Of a stretch of DNA of 64,000 nucleotides, positions 8,006 to 16,087 are shown one piece after another. The DNA comes from Galbibacter kalidii. Lineage in GTDB: Bacteria > Bacteroidota > Bacteroidia > Flavobacteriales > Flavobacteriaceae. Under the pieces are notes generated by a model. That model saw only the letters and a program-made list of their open reading frames with translations, was not told where the DNA came from and did no database searches. Numbering within the stretch: the stretch's first letter is position 1; every line of letters begins with the position of its first letter. The DNA lies in the NCBI RefSeq assembly GCF_026241135.1, contig NZ_JAPFGA010000010.1, positions 1 through 64,000 of the forward strand, read 5' to 3'. Made by a program: the position numbers and the translations under genes.

Positions 8006-9106
8006 CTATACCTCTTTAGTGGTTTTGGCGGTTTGCTTGGCCAATTCGTTCTTTTCGATCTTGTGTCCGGGTCTCGACCATTTTGGTTTTTCTCCCAAAG
8101 GCTGATATATAGACGCTTCTGCCTCTATCGTTTCAGGTTGTTCTTTCTTTTCAAAAGCTGCTTGTGGTTTTAAGCCGAGCATTTCAAACATTTTCATGTC
8201 TTCATTTACATCCGGATTGGGGGTAGTAAGCAATTTATCCCCAGCAAAAATGGAATTGGCTCCAGCAAAGAAACACATGGCTTGCCCTTCCCTACTCATC
8301 TGTGTTCGTCCTGCCGATAAACGTACCTGTGTTTGTGGCATGACAATTCGCGTAGTGGCCACCATACGGATCATTTCCCATATTTCCACCGGTTTTTCTT
8401 CTTCCATGGGGGTTCCCTCTACAGCAACCAAAGCATTGATAGGTACAGATTCGGGCTGCGGACTCAAGGTAGAAAGTGCCACCAACATTCCGGCACGGTC
8501 TTCTATACTTTCCCCCATCCCGATAATTCCACCGCTACATACCGTGACATTGGTTTTACGCACATTGTCTATCGTTTGCAAACGGTCTTCATAACCTCTG
8601 GTGGAAATGACCTCTTTATAATATTCTTCTGAAGTATCCAAGTTGTGGTTATAAGCATACAATCCAGCTTCTGCCAAACGTTTCGCCTGATTTTCAGTAA
8701 CCATCCCCAGTGTACAGCACACTTCCATATCGAGTTTGTTGATAGTGCGTACCATCTCCAACACCTGATCAAACTCCGGTCCGTCCTTTACATTTCTCCA
8801 AGCCGCACCCATACAAACACGTGAACTCCCGGCCGATTTGGCGCGCAATGCCTGTGCTTTTACATGCTGAACGGTCATTAAATCATTTCCTTCGATATCG
8901 GTATGATATCGGGCTGCTTGCGGACAATACCCACAATCTTCCGGGCAACCTCCGGTTTTTATCGACAGTAAAGTAGATACCTGTACCGTATTCGGATCGT
9001 GAAATTTGCGATGTACTGTTGCCGCTTCATAAAGCAATTCCATCAAAGGTTTATTGTATATCGCTAAAACTTCTTCTTTAGTCCAGTTGTGTCTTATCTC
9101 ACTCAT
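8006..9106 (-). CDS. bioB: Biotin synthase
   Basis: Radical-SAM enzyme that inserts sulfur into dethiobiotin, the last step of biotin synthesis. The 366 residues carry the SAM-cluster motif C-x3-C-x2-C at 54-61 (GGCPEDCGYCPQ), then VCMGAAWR, CCTLGM, YNHNLDTS and VCSGGIIGMGE, all hallmarks of BioB, with RLSAGR near 260 supplying the conserved arginine. After about residue 310 there is a lysine-rich tail longer than in many BioB proteins. It is the last gene of the minus-strand biotin operon, 126 bp after the KAS-like gene, with a short palindrome in that gap. Confidence 0.97.
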   Translation of the reverse strand: MSEIRHNWTKEEVLAIYNKPLMELLYEAATVHRKFHDPNTVQVSTLLSIKTGGCPEDCGYCPQAARYHTDIEGNDLMTVQHVKAQALRAKSAGSSRVCMGAAWRNVKDGPEFDQVLEMVRTINKLDMEVCCTLGMVTENQAKRLAEAGLYAYNHNLDTSEEYYKEVISTRGYEDRLQTIDNVRKTNVTVCSGGIIGMGESIEDRAGMLVALSTLSPQPESVPINALVAVEGTPMEEEKPVEIWEMIRMVATTRIVMPQTQVRLSAGRTQMSREGQAMCFFAGANSIFAGDKLLTTPNPDVNEDMKMFEMLGLKPQAAFEKKEQPETIEAEASIYQPLGEKPKWSRPGHKIEKNELAKQTAKTTKEV

Positions 9107-9161
9107 AAGCTGATTTTATTCCTCTTCAATAGAAAATGAGGTATCCAAATTCAAAAATAAC

Positions 9162-9181
9162 AAATAGATTCAAATCTATTT
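9162..9181. promoter_or_regulatory. Palindrome upstream of bioB, possible operator
   Basis: AAATAGATT-CA-AATCTATTT, 9-bp perfect arms with a 2-nt centre, lies about 56 bp upstream of the bioB start inside the 126-bp KAS-bioB gap. It could be a regulator site or a weak hairpin. No regulator is identified. Confidence 0.4.
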
Positions 9182-9232
9182 CCTTCTATTTTTTTAATTA
9201 TCCAATAATCTTCAACATAACAGCTGAATCGG

Positions 9233-10396
9233 TTAGGGTTTTGACAGCAATACACTGACTGCATTCCCCCCAAAACCAACAGCATTTATCAAAATTTTTT
9301 TAATCTTTTCGGGCGATTTCTTGTTCTCAAGATACGGAACATTAATAAAATGCTCGTTTTGCATCATTAAAACACCCAATTCCAAGCTCAACAAGCCCGA
9401 TGCTCCAAAAGTATGTCCAATTTTCCATTTATTGGTCGTCAATGCCGGAATCTTGTCTCCAAATACTTTTTCTATGGCTTTTACTTCAGACGAATCCCCT
9501 TTGATGGTTCCCGGGGCATGCATCACAATAACATCCACCTCATCAGGATTTGTGTCTTTTAGTGCCATTTTCATTGACTTCTGAAAGCAAATTGCATCAT
9601 CGGAAATCGATATGTTGTGCTTCAACACCTCTGTAGCATAGCCAACGCCTTCCACATAGGCCAAAGTTTCATTATCTCCTCCGATTTCCATACAAATCAC
9701 GGCAGCTCCTTCTCCCAAAACCATGGAGTTTCGCTTTTTGTTTAGGTCCAATGCTTTACATGGAAATGAATCATTCTTATTTTCAGCATAAATTTTCAAC
9801 GCTTTCATTTGGGCGATGGTAAAGGGGGTTAACGAAGCTTCACTTCCGCCTACCAAAAACTTATCGCTCATTCCGCTTTTGATCCAGGCCACTCCATTCA
9901 CTAAAGCGTGTAAAGCTGTTGAGCAGGTAATGGAATGTGACAACTCCGGACCTTCCGATTGCAAATCGTGGGCAATCCAGGATGAGATATTCCCCAAAGT
10001 TGTTGTGGGCGATGCCAGGGTACTCGATTGCTTTTCCCTTAAAAATTCTTCGTGATATTTTTCAAACAACCCGGTTGCTCCCCGAGATGAGCCTATGTTG
10101 ATGCCAAAACAATCCTCTTTTTCCCAACCGGCTTGTTTTACTGCTAATCGGGAAGCCTGCATGGCATAAAGGACAGAAGCGTCCAGGGTTTTATATTTTT
10201 GATCTGAATTCCTGATTGATTTTACTGCTTCAGCACTGCTATCTGATAAAGGAGCCACCAAAGCGCTATCATCCCCAAAATCTTTTTCAACAAGATGGTG
10301 ATCACTTTTTAAATAGTTCTTCCAGATTTCATCAGGGCTACAACCAAGTGGAGAAATTGAAGACAATGCCGTAATTGTAATTCGTTCTTCCTTCAT
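9233..10396 (-). CDS. Beta-ketoacyl-ACP synthase-like protein of the biotin operon
   Basis: 387-residue thiolase-fold condensing enzyme of the KAS I/II type. The active-site triad seems intact: Cys in SITCSTALHA (near 155), His in VMHAPGT (near 295, where the family usually has AHGTxT), and Lys/His in NKWKIGHTFGASG (near 330). Overall identity to FabF looks low and the protein is shorter than FabF (about 410). It lies inside the biotin operon between bioA and bioB. No bioC, bioH or bioZ is in the window, so it may help make or process the pimeloyl chain. That role is inference from position only. Confidence 0.82.
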   Translation of the reverse strand: MKEERITITALSSISPLGCSPDEIWKNYLKSDHHLVEKDFGDDSALVAPLSDSSAEAVKSIRNSDQKYKTLDASVLYAMQASRLAVKQAGWEKEDCFGINIGSSRGATGLFEKYHEEFLREKQSSTLASPTTTLGNISSWIAHDLQSEGPELSHSITCSTALHALVNGVAWIKSGMSDKFLVGGSEASLTPFTIAQMKALKIYAENKNDSFPCKALDLNKKRNSMVLGEGAAVICMEIGGDNETLAYVEGVGYATEVLKHNISISDDAICFQKSMKMALKDTNPDEVDVIVMHAPGTIKGDSSEVKAIEKVFGDKIPALTTNKWKIGHTFGASGLLSLELGVLMMQNEHFINVPYLENKKSPEKIKKILINAVGFGGNAVSVLLSKP

Positions 10397-10450
10397 TTAT
10401 GATTCACTTACATTAATTCTTCCGTAGGCAAAACTACTATTATTTGACTT

Positions 10451-11719
10451 TTAAATCACCTCTTCCAGCAAGTATTCAATCTTATCATAAACTTTCTGAA
10501 GTTGTTCGTCGGTAATAACGTATGGTGCTGAAATATAAATTGTATTTCCCAACGGCCTCAAGAAGAGTCCGTTTTCAAGGAAAAAATTCAGTAACCGGTC
10601 CCGCAACCCTCCATAACGTTTCATTTCCACATCGAGATCGAATGCATAAATGATTCCGCATTGCCGGGTATTGGCAACCTTTGAATGATTTTTTATGCGT
10701 TTATCAAAATTTTTGTGTGCGTTTATCACCCTTTGAATGTTTTCCTGCATCTCTTCGGATTGTAAGAGTTCGATTCCCGCCAGTGCCGCAGCACAAGCAA
10801 TCGGGTTTGCAGTATATGTATGTCCGTGGAAGAGGCCTTTCCCCATATCATCGCTGTAAAAAGCCTGATAAACAGCCTCTGTACAGCTCGTGATGGCCAT
10901 AGGAACCATTCCCGCCGTCAAGGCCTTGCTCATACACATGATATCGGGGTGAACTTCTAAGTGTTGTGAAGCAAAATATTTTCCTGTTTTCCCAAAACCG
11001 GTCATGACTTCATCGGCTATGGTGATGACATTGTTTTTTTGACATTCCTCAATCAACATTTCCAATCCCAAAGCATCGTGCATCTTCATAGCTGCAGCTC
11101 CCTGAACCAAAGGCTCAAAGATAAAACTAGCTACATTCCCTTGGGAAATAAGTGCTTGTAATTGTTGAAGAACAGCTTCATTGTTCTCTCCATTAGGCAC
11201 AGGAATGCGTTCCACAGCAAGGAAAAAATCTTCAAAAGGTCCGTTGTAAACCGACAAACCCGAAACGGACATCGCACCAAAAGTATCGCCGTGGAAACCT
11301 TCTTCAAATGCGATCAGAATATTTTTCTTTTCGCCTTGATTGAAATGATACTGTAACGACATTTTGATGGCCACTTCAACTGAGGTCGATCCATTATCAG
11401 AAAAAAACAATTTGTTTTGATTTTCAGGAAGTATTTTGATTAATTCTTCTGATAGTTTTACCACCGGTTCGTGTGTGAGTCCACTAAAAACCACTTGATC
11501 CAAAATCTCAACTTGCTCCTTCACCCGTTTGACAATAAAGTCGTGACAGTGCCCATAAGCCGAAGTGTACCAAGACGCTATTCCGTCTATGTATTCCTTT
11601 CCGTTTTCGTCAAACAGCAAAGCACCTTTGGCTCTGGAAATCCCAAGAGCGGTTGGGTGTGTTTTATGCTGGGTAAGCGGATGCCACAGGTGTTTTTGAT
11701 CTCGCTCTGATATCGTCAT
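10451..11719 (-). CDS. bioA: Adenosylmethionine-8-amino-7-oxononanoate aminotransferase
   Basis: PLP transaminase converting KAPA to DAPA with S-adenosylmethionine as amino donor. The 422 residues begin with DQKHLWHPLTQHK, a BioA signature. The protein has GIASWYTSAYGH near 50, FFSDNGSTSVEVA near 105, the Asp of ADEVMTGFGKTG near 240 and the Schiff-base lysine in MSKALTAG near 270, followed by GHTYTANPIACAAA. Full length. It is third in the operon, 180 bp downstream of bioD with a repeat between them, and 54 bp upstream of the KAS-like gene. Confidence 0.96.
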   Translation of the reverse strand: MTISERDQKHLWHPLTQHKTHPTALGISRAKGALLFDENGKEYIDGIASWYTSAYGHCHDFIVKRVKEQVEILDQVVFSGLTHEPVVKLSEELIKILPENQNKLFFSDNGSTSVEVAIKMSLQYHFNQGEKKNILIAFEEGFHGDTFGAMSVSGLSVYNGPFEDFFLAVERIPVPNGENNEAVLQQLQALISQGNVASFIFEPLVQGAAAMKMHDALGLEMLIEECQKNNVITIADEVMTGFGKTGKYFASQHLEVHPDIMCMSKALTAGMVPMAITSCTEAVYQAFYSDDMGKGLFHGHTYTANPIACAAALAGIELLQSEEMQENIQRVINAHKNFDKRIKNHSKVANTRQCGIIYAFDLDVEMKRYGGLRDRLLNFFLENGLFLRPLGNTIYISAPYVITDEQLQKVYDKIEYLLEEVI

Positions 11720-11784
11720 AATTAATTCTTTCTCTGCGATACAAAGATGGGGATTAATTGTTGAAGTGATTTAAACTTTTTGAC

Positions 11785-11807
11785 TTGGCTGAAAAATTAC
11801 TCTTTTG
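11785..11807. promoter_or_regulatory. Conserved block upstream of bioA, shared with bioF
   Basis: TTGGCTGAAAAATTACTC followed by TTTTG lies 66 bp before the bioA start. The same block, differing at two of 23 positions, lies 46 bp before bioF at 13839-13861. On the minus strand it reads CAAAAGRGTAATTTTTYAGC. It may be a shared operator or promoter part, or the end of a dispersed repeat. Confidence 0.4.
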
Positions 11808-11814
11808 AGTCTGC

Positions 11815-11916
11815 TTAATTTGTCGGCCTGCCGGCTTGGGGTTCCTTTTGCCCGAGCGCCGGCCGGCCCCTTCACTAAAAATGTCCACTGGACATTTTTT
11901 TAACGCTCGGTCCTAC
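11815..11916. repeat. Dispersed repeat overlapping the 3' end of bioD
   Basis: GC-rich palindromic segments (GCCTGCCGGC, GCGCCGGCCGGC) are followed by the hairpin at 11877-11899 (AAAAATGTCCA / TGGACATTTTT around a single C) and TTAACGCTCGGTCCTA. The same hairpin plus flank occurs at 621-664. The bioD stop codon (11900-11902) and its last five codons lie within this repeat. Confidence 0.75.
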
Positions 11917-12535
11917 CAAAATCTTCTAAGGCGCTTTGGAATTTTTTAGCGTATTTACGGATGACTTCTTTGTCGAATTCTTTTTCTTCATCAATCCTCC
12001 CTATAACCGGAACACCTGTCATTTTATGAATGATCTGTTCGGTAGTGGGGTGTTCTTTTCCGCTAAATATAATAGCCACGTTAAAACCTTCTTGTTTCAA
12101 CAAGTTCACCGTTAGTAACGTATGATTGATACTTCCCAGATAATGCCGTGAAACGACAATGATTTTATACTTAGGATCTATAATGTCCATTATAGTATTT
12201 TTCTGATTCAGAGGAACCAAAAGCCCACCCGCTCCTTCTATGACAAGTCCATTAGCTGTTTCGGGAAGGACAATCTTTTTGATGTCGATTTCGACTCCGT
12301 CGATCACAGCAGCTGCATGTGGTCCGATAGGCACCTTTAGCGCATAACTGTTGGGGTGAAACTTGGTTTTTGCATTGGACACCAATGCTTTTACTTTATG
12401 CGTATCAGAATTATCCAAATCGCCTGATTGAATTGGCTTCCAATAATCTGCTTCCATAGCTTCCACTATAATAGCTGAGGCAATAGTTTTACCAACCTCT
12501 GTTGAGATGCCGGTCACAAAAAAATTAGAATTCAT
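11900..12535 (-). CDS. bioD: ATP-dependent dethiobiotin synthetase
   Basis: Closes the ureido ring of dethiobiotin from DAPA, CO2 and ATP. The 211 residues start with FFVTGISTEVGKT, the modified P-loop of BioD, followed by YWKPIQSGD near 32 (catalytic lysine) and VIEGAGGLLVPL near 100. The C-terminal residues GRTER and the stop codon are encoded by a dispersed repeat, so the native end of the protein appears to have been replaced. This should be harmless, as the terminus is variable. It lies 31 bp after bioF and 180 bp before bioA in the same operon. Confidence 0.95.
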   Translation of the reverse strand: MNSNFFVTGISTEVGKTIASAIIVEAMEADYWKPIQSGDLDNSDTHKVKALVSNAKTKFHPNSYALKVPIGPHAAAVIDGVEIDIKKIVLPETANGLVIEGAGGLLVPLNQKNTIMDIIDPKYKIIVVSRHYLGSINHTLLTVNLLKQEGFNVAIIFSGKEHPTTEQIIHKMTGVPVIGRIDEEKEFDKEVIRKYAKKFQSALEDFGRTER

Positions 12536-12566
12536 AGTCGGTATTGTTAGTAATGTAATGATTGAG

Positions 12567-13793
12567 CTAATTTACAAAATGCTTCTTCGTAAAAATAGTA
12601 AGTATCTCCAAAACTTTGGAAATTTCTTCAAAATTATTAAAACTGTGAAGACAAAAACGCAATCTTTCAGTTCCTTTTGGCACTGTTGGAGACATAATTG
12701 GTTTTACATCAAAGCCCTCTGTTTGCAATTTTAACGCTATTGTTTTAACACGGTCATTTCCCGGGATAACACAACATTGAATAGCCGAATCACTCTCGAT
12801 ATACTGAATGTTCAGTTTTGAGTTTTGATCCACAACAAGCTTCATTCTTTCTTTAAAAAACTGAATGTTCTCTTTCAGTTGTATTATACTTTCAGACCTC
12901 AACGAAGATGGATTTTCATCTGTCATTTGATGATATGAAGACAAAATAACCGCCAATGAATGCTGCGGAAGCGCAGTAGTATAAATAAAACTACGGGCAA
13001 AATTAACCAAATAGGAAATCAGCTCTTTTGAACCTAAAACAGCTGCTCCATGAGCACCTAAAGCTTTTCCAAAGGTAATAATTCTGGCAAAAACCTGTTC
13101 TGTTAATCCTAAATGCTGCACCAAACCCGTTCCGTTTTCTCCATAAATTCCAATAGCATGAGCTTCATCAACTACCAAACGGGCGTTGTGTTTTTCAGCC
13201 AACCGGGCCATCGCTTCAAGATCGGGCGAGTCACCATCCATAGAAAAAACGGATTCAGTGACGATGAACAATTCTCCTCCTGAGAGGCTTCGACTCCCGA
13301 CGCTTCGGTCGGGACAAGTGTGTTCAACCTGACATTTAACCTCCAAAGCAGACAAGTCATTGTGTTTAAATTTATAAGCTTTAGCATGACTCAGCTGCAA
13401 TCCGTCACGGATACTTGCATGTATAAACTCATCATATAAAATCACATCGCCACGCTGGGGTACGGACGAAAAGAAACCGATATTGGCATCATAACCCGAG
13501 TTGAACACCAAAGCCGACGCACTTTTATGTACATCGCTCAACATTTCTTCGACTTCCAGATAAAGTTGATGATTGCCCGTAAGCAAACGCGAGCCTGTAG
13601 CTCCGTTTTGAACTATTCCCTTTTCTTTTAACAAAGCATGCGCCTGTTCAGCAATAGATGAGGACCTTGAAAAACCGAGATAATCATTGGACGAAAAATC
13701 AACCATATCCCCTGCTTCCGGTAATTGCCGAAATGCATTTTCTTCTTTTCTTTGTGTTATTTTCTTATGGAGTTTCTTTGGAAAATCACTCAT
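12567..13793 (-). CDS. bioF: 8-amino-7-oxononanoate synthase with an in-frame palindrome insertion
   Basis: PLP enzyme condensing pimeloyl-ACP (or CoA) with L-alanine, the first dedicated step of biotin synthesis. Motifs: DFSSNDYLGFS near 32, GSRLLTGN near 67, VVDEAHAIG near 208 and the PLP lysine in TFGKALGAHG near 240. At 408 residues it is about 20 longer than usual. The excess sits around 155-172, where HTCPDRSVGSRSLSGG is encoded by a hairpin repeat (13295-13314). The reading frame stays open, and the insertion is in a loop before IVTESVFSMDGD, so activity is probably kept. First gene of the biotin operon. Confidence 0.95.
   Translation of the reverse strand: MSDFPKKLHKKITQRKEENAFRQLPEAGDMVDFSSNDYLGFSRSSSIAEQAHALLKEKGIVQNGATGSRLLTGNHQLYLEVEEMLSDVHKSASALVFNSGYDANIGFFSSVPQRGDVILYDEFIHASIRDGLQLSHAKAYKFKHNDLSALEVKCQVEHTCPDRSVGSRSLSGGELFIVTESVFSMDGDSPDLEAMARLAEKHNARLVVDEAHAIGIYGENGTGLVQHLGLTEQVFARIITFGKALGAHGAAVLGSKELISYLVNFARSFIYTTALPQHSLAVILSSYHQMTDENPSSLRSESIIQLKENIQFFKERMKLVVDQNSKLNIQYIESDSAIQCCVIPGNDRVKTIALKLQTEGFDVKPIMSPTVPKGTERLRFCLHSFNNFEEISKVLEILTIFTKKHFVN
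13295..13314. repeat. Palindromic element inside bioF
   Basis: TCCCGACGCTTCGGTCGGGA forms a 7-bp stem with a 6-nt GCTTCG loop, in frame within bioF. The surrounding GAGAGGCTTCGAC... sequence has the character of REP-type repeats rather than of the flanking gene. Confidence 0.75.
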
Positions 13794-14243
13794 TAATCCT
13801 TGCTTTGTAACAGTGAACTCAATTTATACTTTTCTAAATTGGCTAAAAAATTACCCTTTTGCACTCACTTTTTGTCTTTCGTGCATGCCGGCAGGCAGGT
13901 TCTCCTTCCGTCCGCCTGAGGCGGATGCAACTCAAAAAAGCCTTCAACCGAGCACAAAATGATTAATTTTCGCTTCAATCAAAAAAGCTTAAATGAGTTC
14001 AGTAAAAATAAACATCCCTTTTTGAAAAAGTAGTATATTGGAATGTTTTTAAACCCCACAAATCATACAAAGAACATAAAACTGTACAAACCTTAAAAGC
14101 AAACGACATTGAAACGAGCATGAATTTTATTAATCATAAATAGATAAAAACGTATGATTAATAAAATTCATGTGTGAGCGTAGCGGTTCCATATGTGCAA
14201 CAATTTTTTTGCACATTTGTGTTATTGCAAAAAATTCAAACAA
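13794..14243. other. Divergent region between bioF and the M61 peptidase
   Basis: 450 bp without a gene. It holds the bioF-proximal conserved block (13839-13861), GC palindromes near 13884-13901 (GCCGGCAGGCAGG) and 13914-13927 (GTCCGCCTGAGGCGGA), and a 20-bp inverted repeat at 14119-14172. The promoters of both flanking genes must lie here. A -7-like box CACATTTG occurs near 14210, before the peptidase gene. Confidence 0.5.
14119..14172. repeat. Perfect 20-bp inverted repeat with 14-nt spacer
   Basis: Left arm 14119-14138 reads CATGAATTTTATTAATCATA and the right arm 14153-14172 is its exact reverse complement. Pairing stops abruptly at both ends. It is AT-rich, unlike the GC palindromes nearby. 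It could be a cruciform-forming operator, a small MITE or a transcription insulator between the divergent bioF and peptidase promoters. Confidence 0.9.
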
Positions 14244-16028
14244 ATGAAAAAGACTTTATTTCTTATTACATCCTTATTCATATTCACCTGTGTAACTGCA
14301 CAAACACCGGTATCTTACAATATTCAATTTGAAAACGCCGTACACCACGAAGCCGAGGTTAGCGTTGTTTTTCCGAACAGTAACTCAGATTCGCTACATA
14401 TACGGATGAGCAGGAGTTCCCCCGGAAGGTATGCCCTACACGAATTTGCTAAAAATGTATATGGCGTAACTGCCCTGAACGAAAAAGGCGATACCCTGAA
14501 AATAGTAAGAGAAAATCCGTATGAATGGGTTATTGTGGCCCCCGAAGGTGCAACTACGGTGCGTTACACCTTGTTTGCCAATCGTGGGGACGGTACCTAT
14601 AGCCAAATTGACGAAACCCATGCTCACCTGAACATGCCGGCTACTTTTATGTATGCCCCGGCGCTGTTCGACAACCCCGTTCAAATTACTTTCCACCCTC
14701 GTGAAGACCTGGATTGGAAAATAGCGACACAACTTAAACACAAAACAGGGAATACCTATACTGCACCTGATTTCCAATACTTTATGGACAGCCCTACGGA
14801 AATAAGTGATTATAGAAAGCGTGAATTTACCGTAACATCCAACGGAAAAGACTACACCATAGAATTTGTATTGCACGACAACAGCCCGGAAACACTTCTC
14901 GACCAGTATTTTGAAAAAGTAAAAAAAGTGGTTTTGGCTGAAAAGAATGTATATGGCGAATTGCCCGATTACGACTTCGGAAAATATACTTTTCTGGCTT
15001 GTTATGTCGACAATGCAAGTGGCGATGGAATGGAACACCGAAATTCAACCATCTTGACCAGCAGCAGAAGTCTGGAAGAAGGAGGATTGGAAAGAAATAT
15101 CGGTACTGTTTCCCATGAATTTTTCCACTCGTGGAATGTAGAGCGCATCCGTCCGAAAACACTGGAGCCTTTTGATTTTGCCAATGCCAACATGAGTGGT
15201 GCGTTATGGTTTGCAGAAGGCTTTACCAGCTATTACACCAACCTTGTGCTCTGCCGTGCCGGGATTATGAGTCCGGAGGATTATGCAAAAAGCCTTAATG
15301 GGACTTTCAATTATGTGTGGAATTCACCTGCAAGAGCTTTTTTCAATCCGATAGAAATGAGCTACCAAGCCCCTTTTGTTGACGCTGCTACATCAGTTGA
15401 TCCGGTAAACCGGGGCAATACATTCATTTCTTATTATTCCTACGGAAGTGTTTTAGGACTTGCTTTAGACCTTTCGCTGCGTCAAAACGGATTGAACTTG
15501 GATGATTATATGAAAAAAGTTTGGCAGCAATACGGCGTGAAAGAAGAACCCTACACCATAGACGACCTTCATTTTACATTGAGTATGTATGCCGGAAAAG
15601 CTTTTGCTGATGATTTCTTCAATAATTATATCTACAAAAGTAAAATGCCCGATTACAAGGCTTTATTTGAAAGTGTTGGTTTTGAATTCACACAAGACAA
15701 AGAAAAAACCTTTACCGGAATGGTTCTTAACGGTAACGAAATATCACGAAATGTAAAAATAGGCACTCCGGCCTATGAAGCCGGATTGGAAAAAGGAGAT
15801 CTTATTCTGGCTATAAACGACATAGCTATCGACAAAACAAACACTCTTGATAAAGTGCTTGAAAACACCAACGTTGGTGACAACATCACAGTCAAATACA
15901 AACGTTTTGGAGAAGAAAAAACGACCAGTCTAACACTTGAAAGCGATCCTACTTATACCATTTCATTGGATAAAAAAGCGAAAAGAAGGGTGAGAAAACA
16001 CCGGGATGCCTGGTTGCATCAAGAGTAA
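14244..16028 (+). CDS. M61 family metallopeptidase with PDZ domain
   Basis: Glycyl-aminopeptidase-like secreted or periplasmic zinc peptidase. The start at 14244 is chosen because MKKTLFLITSLFIFTCVTAQ is a standard signal peptide; 17 extra codons upstream look non-coding. A beta-sandwich N-terminal region leads to the thermolysin-like domain with HEFFH near residue 291 and the third zinc ligand in WFAEGFTSYY near 325. A PDZ domain follows about 475-570 (GTPAYEAGLEKGDLILAIND). About 594 residues, full length for the family. It is monocistronic and ends in a strong hairpin shared with the convergent DUF5916 gene. Confidence 0.9.
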   Translation: MKKTLFLITSLFIFTCVTAQTPVSYNIQFENAVHHEAEVSVVFPNSNSDSLHIRMSRSSPGRYALHEFAKNVYGVTALNEKGDTLKIVRENPYEWVIVAPEGATTVRYTLFANRGDGTYSQIDETHAHLNMPATFMYAPALFDNPVQITFHPREDLDWKIATQLKHKTGNTYTAPDFQYFMDSPTEISDYRKREFTVTSNGKDYTIEFVLHDNSPETLLDQYFEKVKKVVLAEKNVYGELPDYDFGKYTFLACYVDNASGDGMEHRNSTILTSSRSLEEGGLERNIGTVSHEFFHSWNVERIRPKTLEPFDFANANMSGALWFAEGFTSYYTNLVLCRAGIMSPEDYAKSLNGTFNYVWNSPARAFFNPIEMSYQAPFVDAATSVDPVNRGNTFISYYSYGSVLGLALDLSLRQNGLNLDDYMKKVWQQYGVKEEPYTIDDLHFTLSMYAGKAFADDFFNNYIYKSKMPDYKALFESVGFEFTQDKEKTFTGMVLNGNEISRNVKIGTPAYEAGLEKGDLILAINDIAIDKTNTLDKVLENTNVGDNITVKYKRFGEEKTTSLTLESDPTYTISLDKKAKRRVRKHRDAWLHQE

Positions 16029-16039
16029 TGCATTAAAAC

Positions 16040-16072
16040 AGCTTTTCCAAAGTTTGAAACTTTGGAAAAGCT
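16040..16072. terminator. 33-nt perfect palindrome, bidirectional terminator
   Basis: 16-bp arms (left AGCTTTTCCAAAGTTT) around one central G, between two convergent genes. It has the same 16+1+16 geometry as hairpins at 39324, 40841 and 60124. An A/T-rich sequence follows on both sides. Confidence 0.85.
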
Positions 16073-16087
16073 AATATTTAGGATTTT

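Noticed and set aside
14193-14243. Upstream start for the M61 peptidase
   Set aside because: The start at 14244 gives a standard signal peptide; the upstream codons overlap likely promoter sequence.
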